Under the pieces are notes generated by a model. The model was not told the origin of the DNA and searched no databases. It saw only the letters and a program-made list of their open reading frames with translations. The translations under genes were made by a program, and so were the position numbers. A stretch of DNA of 6,754 nt from NCBI GenBank assembly GCA_049589355.1, contig JBAWAP010000342.1:1-6754 (forward strand), read 5' to 3'. The DNA is from JBAWAP01 sp049589355 (GTDB taxonomy: Bacteria; Chloroflexota; Anaerolineae; VGOG01). Positions 5,929 to 6,754 of the stretch are shown one piece after another. How positions within the stretch are numbered: position 1 is the first letter of the stretch; every line of letters begins with the position of its first letter.

Positions 5929-6648
5929 TCAATAGTTTACCTTCATCAAACACAACCCATGAGCTGGAACAGCTTGGCCAGCTCTATCTGGATCAGCAGA
6001 TTGGAGAATCTCCTCAAACCCATCCGGGGACAGCTCTCCTGTTCCCACCAACAGCAAAGTGCCTACGAGCCTCCTCACCATCCGGTAGAGGAAGGCATTA
6101 GCCACAATGTCGAAGTAAATGAATGGCTCCTCTAGAGTGCCTTGGGCACAGTACACCCTGCGCACCGTGTTATTGCCCTGAGGCGCTTGCCCAAAAGAGG
6201 CGAAATCGTGAGTGCCCATCAGGGTGCCAGCAGCCTCGTTCATAGCTGCTACGTCAAGAGGACGAGGGAAATGATAGGCACAGCGTCGAGCCAGTGGCGA
6301 GCGCAAGGGTTGATTGAAGACGGTATAACGATACTCCCGACTTACTGCGCCAAAGCGGGGGTGAAAATCCTTGGCCACAAGCCTTAGCTCACGCACCGCG
6401 ATGTCTCCGGGCAAGACGGCATTTAATGCGCGCTGAAGCTGTTCAATGGGATGTCGCCAAGCCGTACTGAAAGCGATAACTTGCCCTCGGGCATGAACGC
6501 CAGTGTCAGTCCGGCCCGCCCCAATGATCCTGATCTCCTCCTGGGTAACCGCTGCCAGTGCCCTCTCTATCTCCTCCTGAACCGTCGGGCCCTGGGCTTG
6601 TAACTGAAAGCCTAGGTAGTCGGTGCCATCGTATTCGACGACGGCCAT
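5929..6648 (-). CDS. truA: tRNA pseudouridine(38-40) synthase TruA
   Basis: TruA isomerises uridines 38-40 in the tRNA anticodon arm to pseudouridine, in the cytoplasm. The 239-residue product opens with the family pattern VVEYDGTDYLGFQ. It carries the catalytic motif GAGRTDTGVHA at about residues 43-53, with the nucleophile Asp48. Further family motifs are FHPRFGAVSREYRYTVFN, GTHDFASFG (about 145-153), FLYRMVRRLVGTLL (about 186-199) and AHGLCL near the C-terminus. The length is normal. I chose the ATG at 6648. A TTG at 6714 is also in frame, but it would add 22 residues encoded by a tandem heptamer repeat and unlike any TruA N-terminus. The ATG has no clear Shine-Dalgarno sequence, so the start is less certain than the identity. 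The gene ends 14 bp before rplM, whose ribosome binding site lies in that gap. It is the first gene of truA-rplM-rpsI here. Confidence 0.95.
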   Translation of the reverse strand: MAVVEYDGTDYLGFQLQAQGPTVQEEIERALAAVTQEEIRIIGAGRTDTGVHARGQVIAFSTAWRHPIEQLQRALNAVLPGDIAVRELRLVAKDFHPRFGAVSREYRYTVFNQPLRSPLARRCAYHFPRPLDVAAMNEAAGTLMGTHDFASFGQAPQGNNTVRRVYCAQGTLEEPFIYFDIVANAFLYRMVRRLVGTLLLVGTGELSPDGFEEILQSADPDRAGQAVPAHGLCLMKVNY

Positions 6649-6670
6649 GAGTTTTGGGGTGCTGGCTTCC

Positions 6671-6740
6671 GATGTCGGATTAGGGATTTCGGATTTCGGA
6701 GTTCCAACCTCCAACCTCCAACCTCCAACTTCCAGTCCCC
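6671..6740. repeat. Tandem 7-bp repeat block upstream of truA
   Basis: On the plus strand the block reads in perfect 7-base register for ten units: GATGTCG, GATTAGG, GATTTCG twice, GAGTTCC, AACCTCC three times, AACTTCC and AGTCCCC. It combines two subfamilies, GATTTCG-like and AACCTCC-like, with degenerate edges. Such heptamer tracts are, from memory, typical of intergenic DNA in Chloroflexota and cyanobacteria. The block ends 22 bp before the truA ATG. The 106 bases from that ATG to the window edge hold no gene and no recognisable promoter. Confidence 0.85.
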
Positions 6741-6754
6741 AGCTACTCCACTAG

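Noticed and set aside
6649..6714. A 22-residue N-terminal extension of TruA from a TTG start
   Set aside because: It is a translation of the heptamer repeat and does not resemble TruA N-termini; kept only as a possibility in the findings.
6671..6740. CRISPR-like array
   Set aside because: The units are 7 bp, contiguous and without spacers, so this is a short tandem repeat.

Overview
The window looks like a stretch of moderately GC-rich bacterial chromosome, most likely Chloroflexota (perhaps Anaerolineae-like). That placement is an inference: it rests on the style of the ribosomal proteins, the tandem heptamer repeats, the palindromic intergenic repeats, and a large STAND protein next to a FecR/Ig-like lipoprotein. 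No rRNA or other decisive marker is present. All five convincing genes are on the minus strand, so the biological order runs from high to low coordinates.

Right part (about 6754 to 5029): a housekeeping operon truA - rplM - rpsI (tRNA pseudouridine synthase A, ribosomal proteins L13 and S9). Gaps are 12-14 bp, and a strong intrinsic terminator sits just after rpsI. A 70-bp block of 7-bp tandem units lies directly upstream of truA. No promoter for the operon is visible in the window, so transcription probably enters from upstream.

Middle (5028 to 4828): a dense 200-bp regulatory gap. After the terminator come a GC-rich palindrome, a textbook sigma70 promoter (TTGACA, 16 bp, TATAAT) facing left, and a leader of about 120 nt. 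The leader can fold into three successive hairpins that share an AGAAACC motif.

Left part (4827 to 1): an accessory two-gene unit. Its first gene encodes a 1027-residue protein with a SIR2-like domain whose signature residues are altered, an nSTAND1-type P-loop NTPase, HEAT-like repeats and a glycine-rich multi-pass membrane tail. Twenty bases later comes a 567-residue lipoprotein with a FecR-like domain, two Ig-like modules carrying Cys pairs, and a C-terminal fragment resembling family 5 solute-binding proteins. A Shine-Dalgarno-like GGAGG at the extreme left edge hints at a third gene outside the window.

The left unit is the interesting part. It has its own promoter, and its layout suggests a membrane-anchored STAND signalling or conflict protein paired with a surface lipoprotein. 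It does not match any characterised system I can name with confidence. Its function is a hypothesis, not a result.
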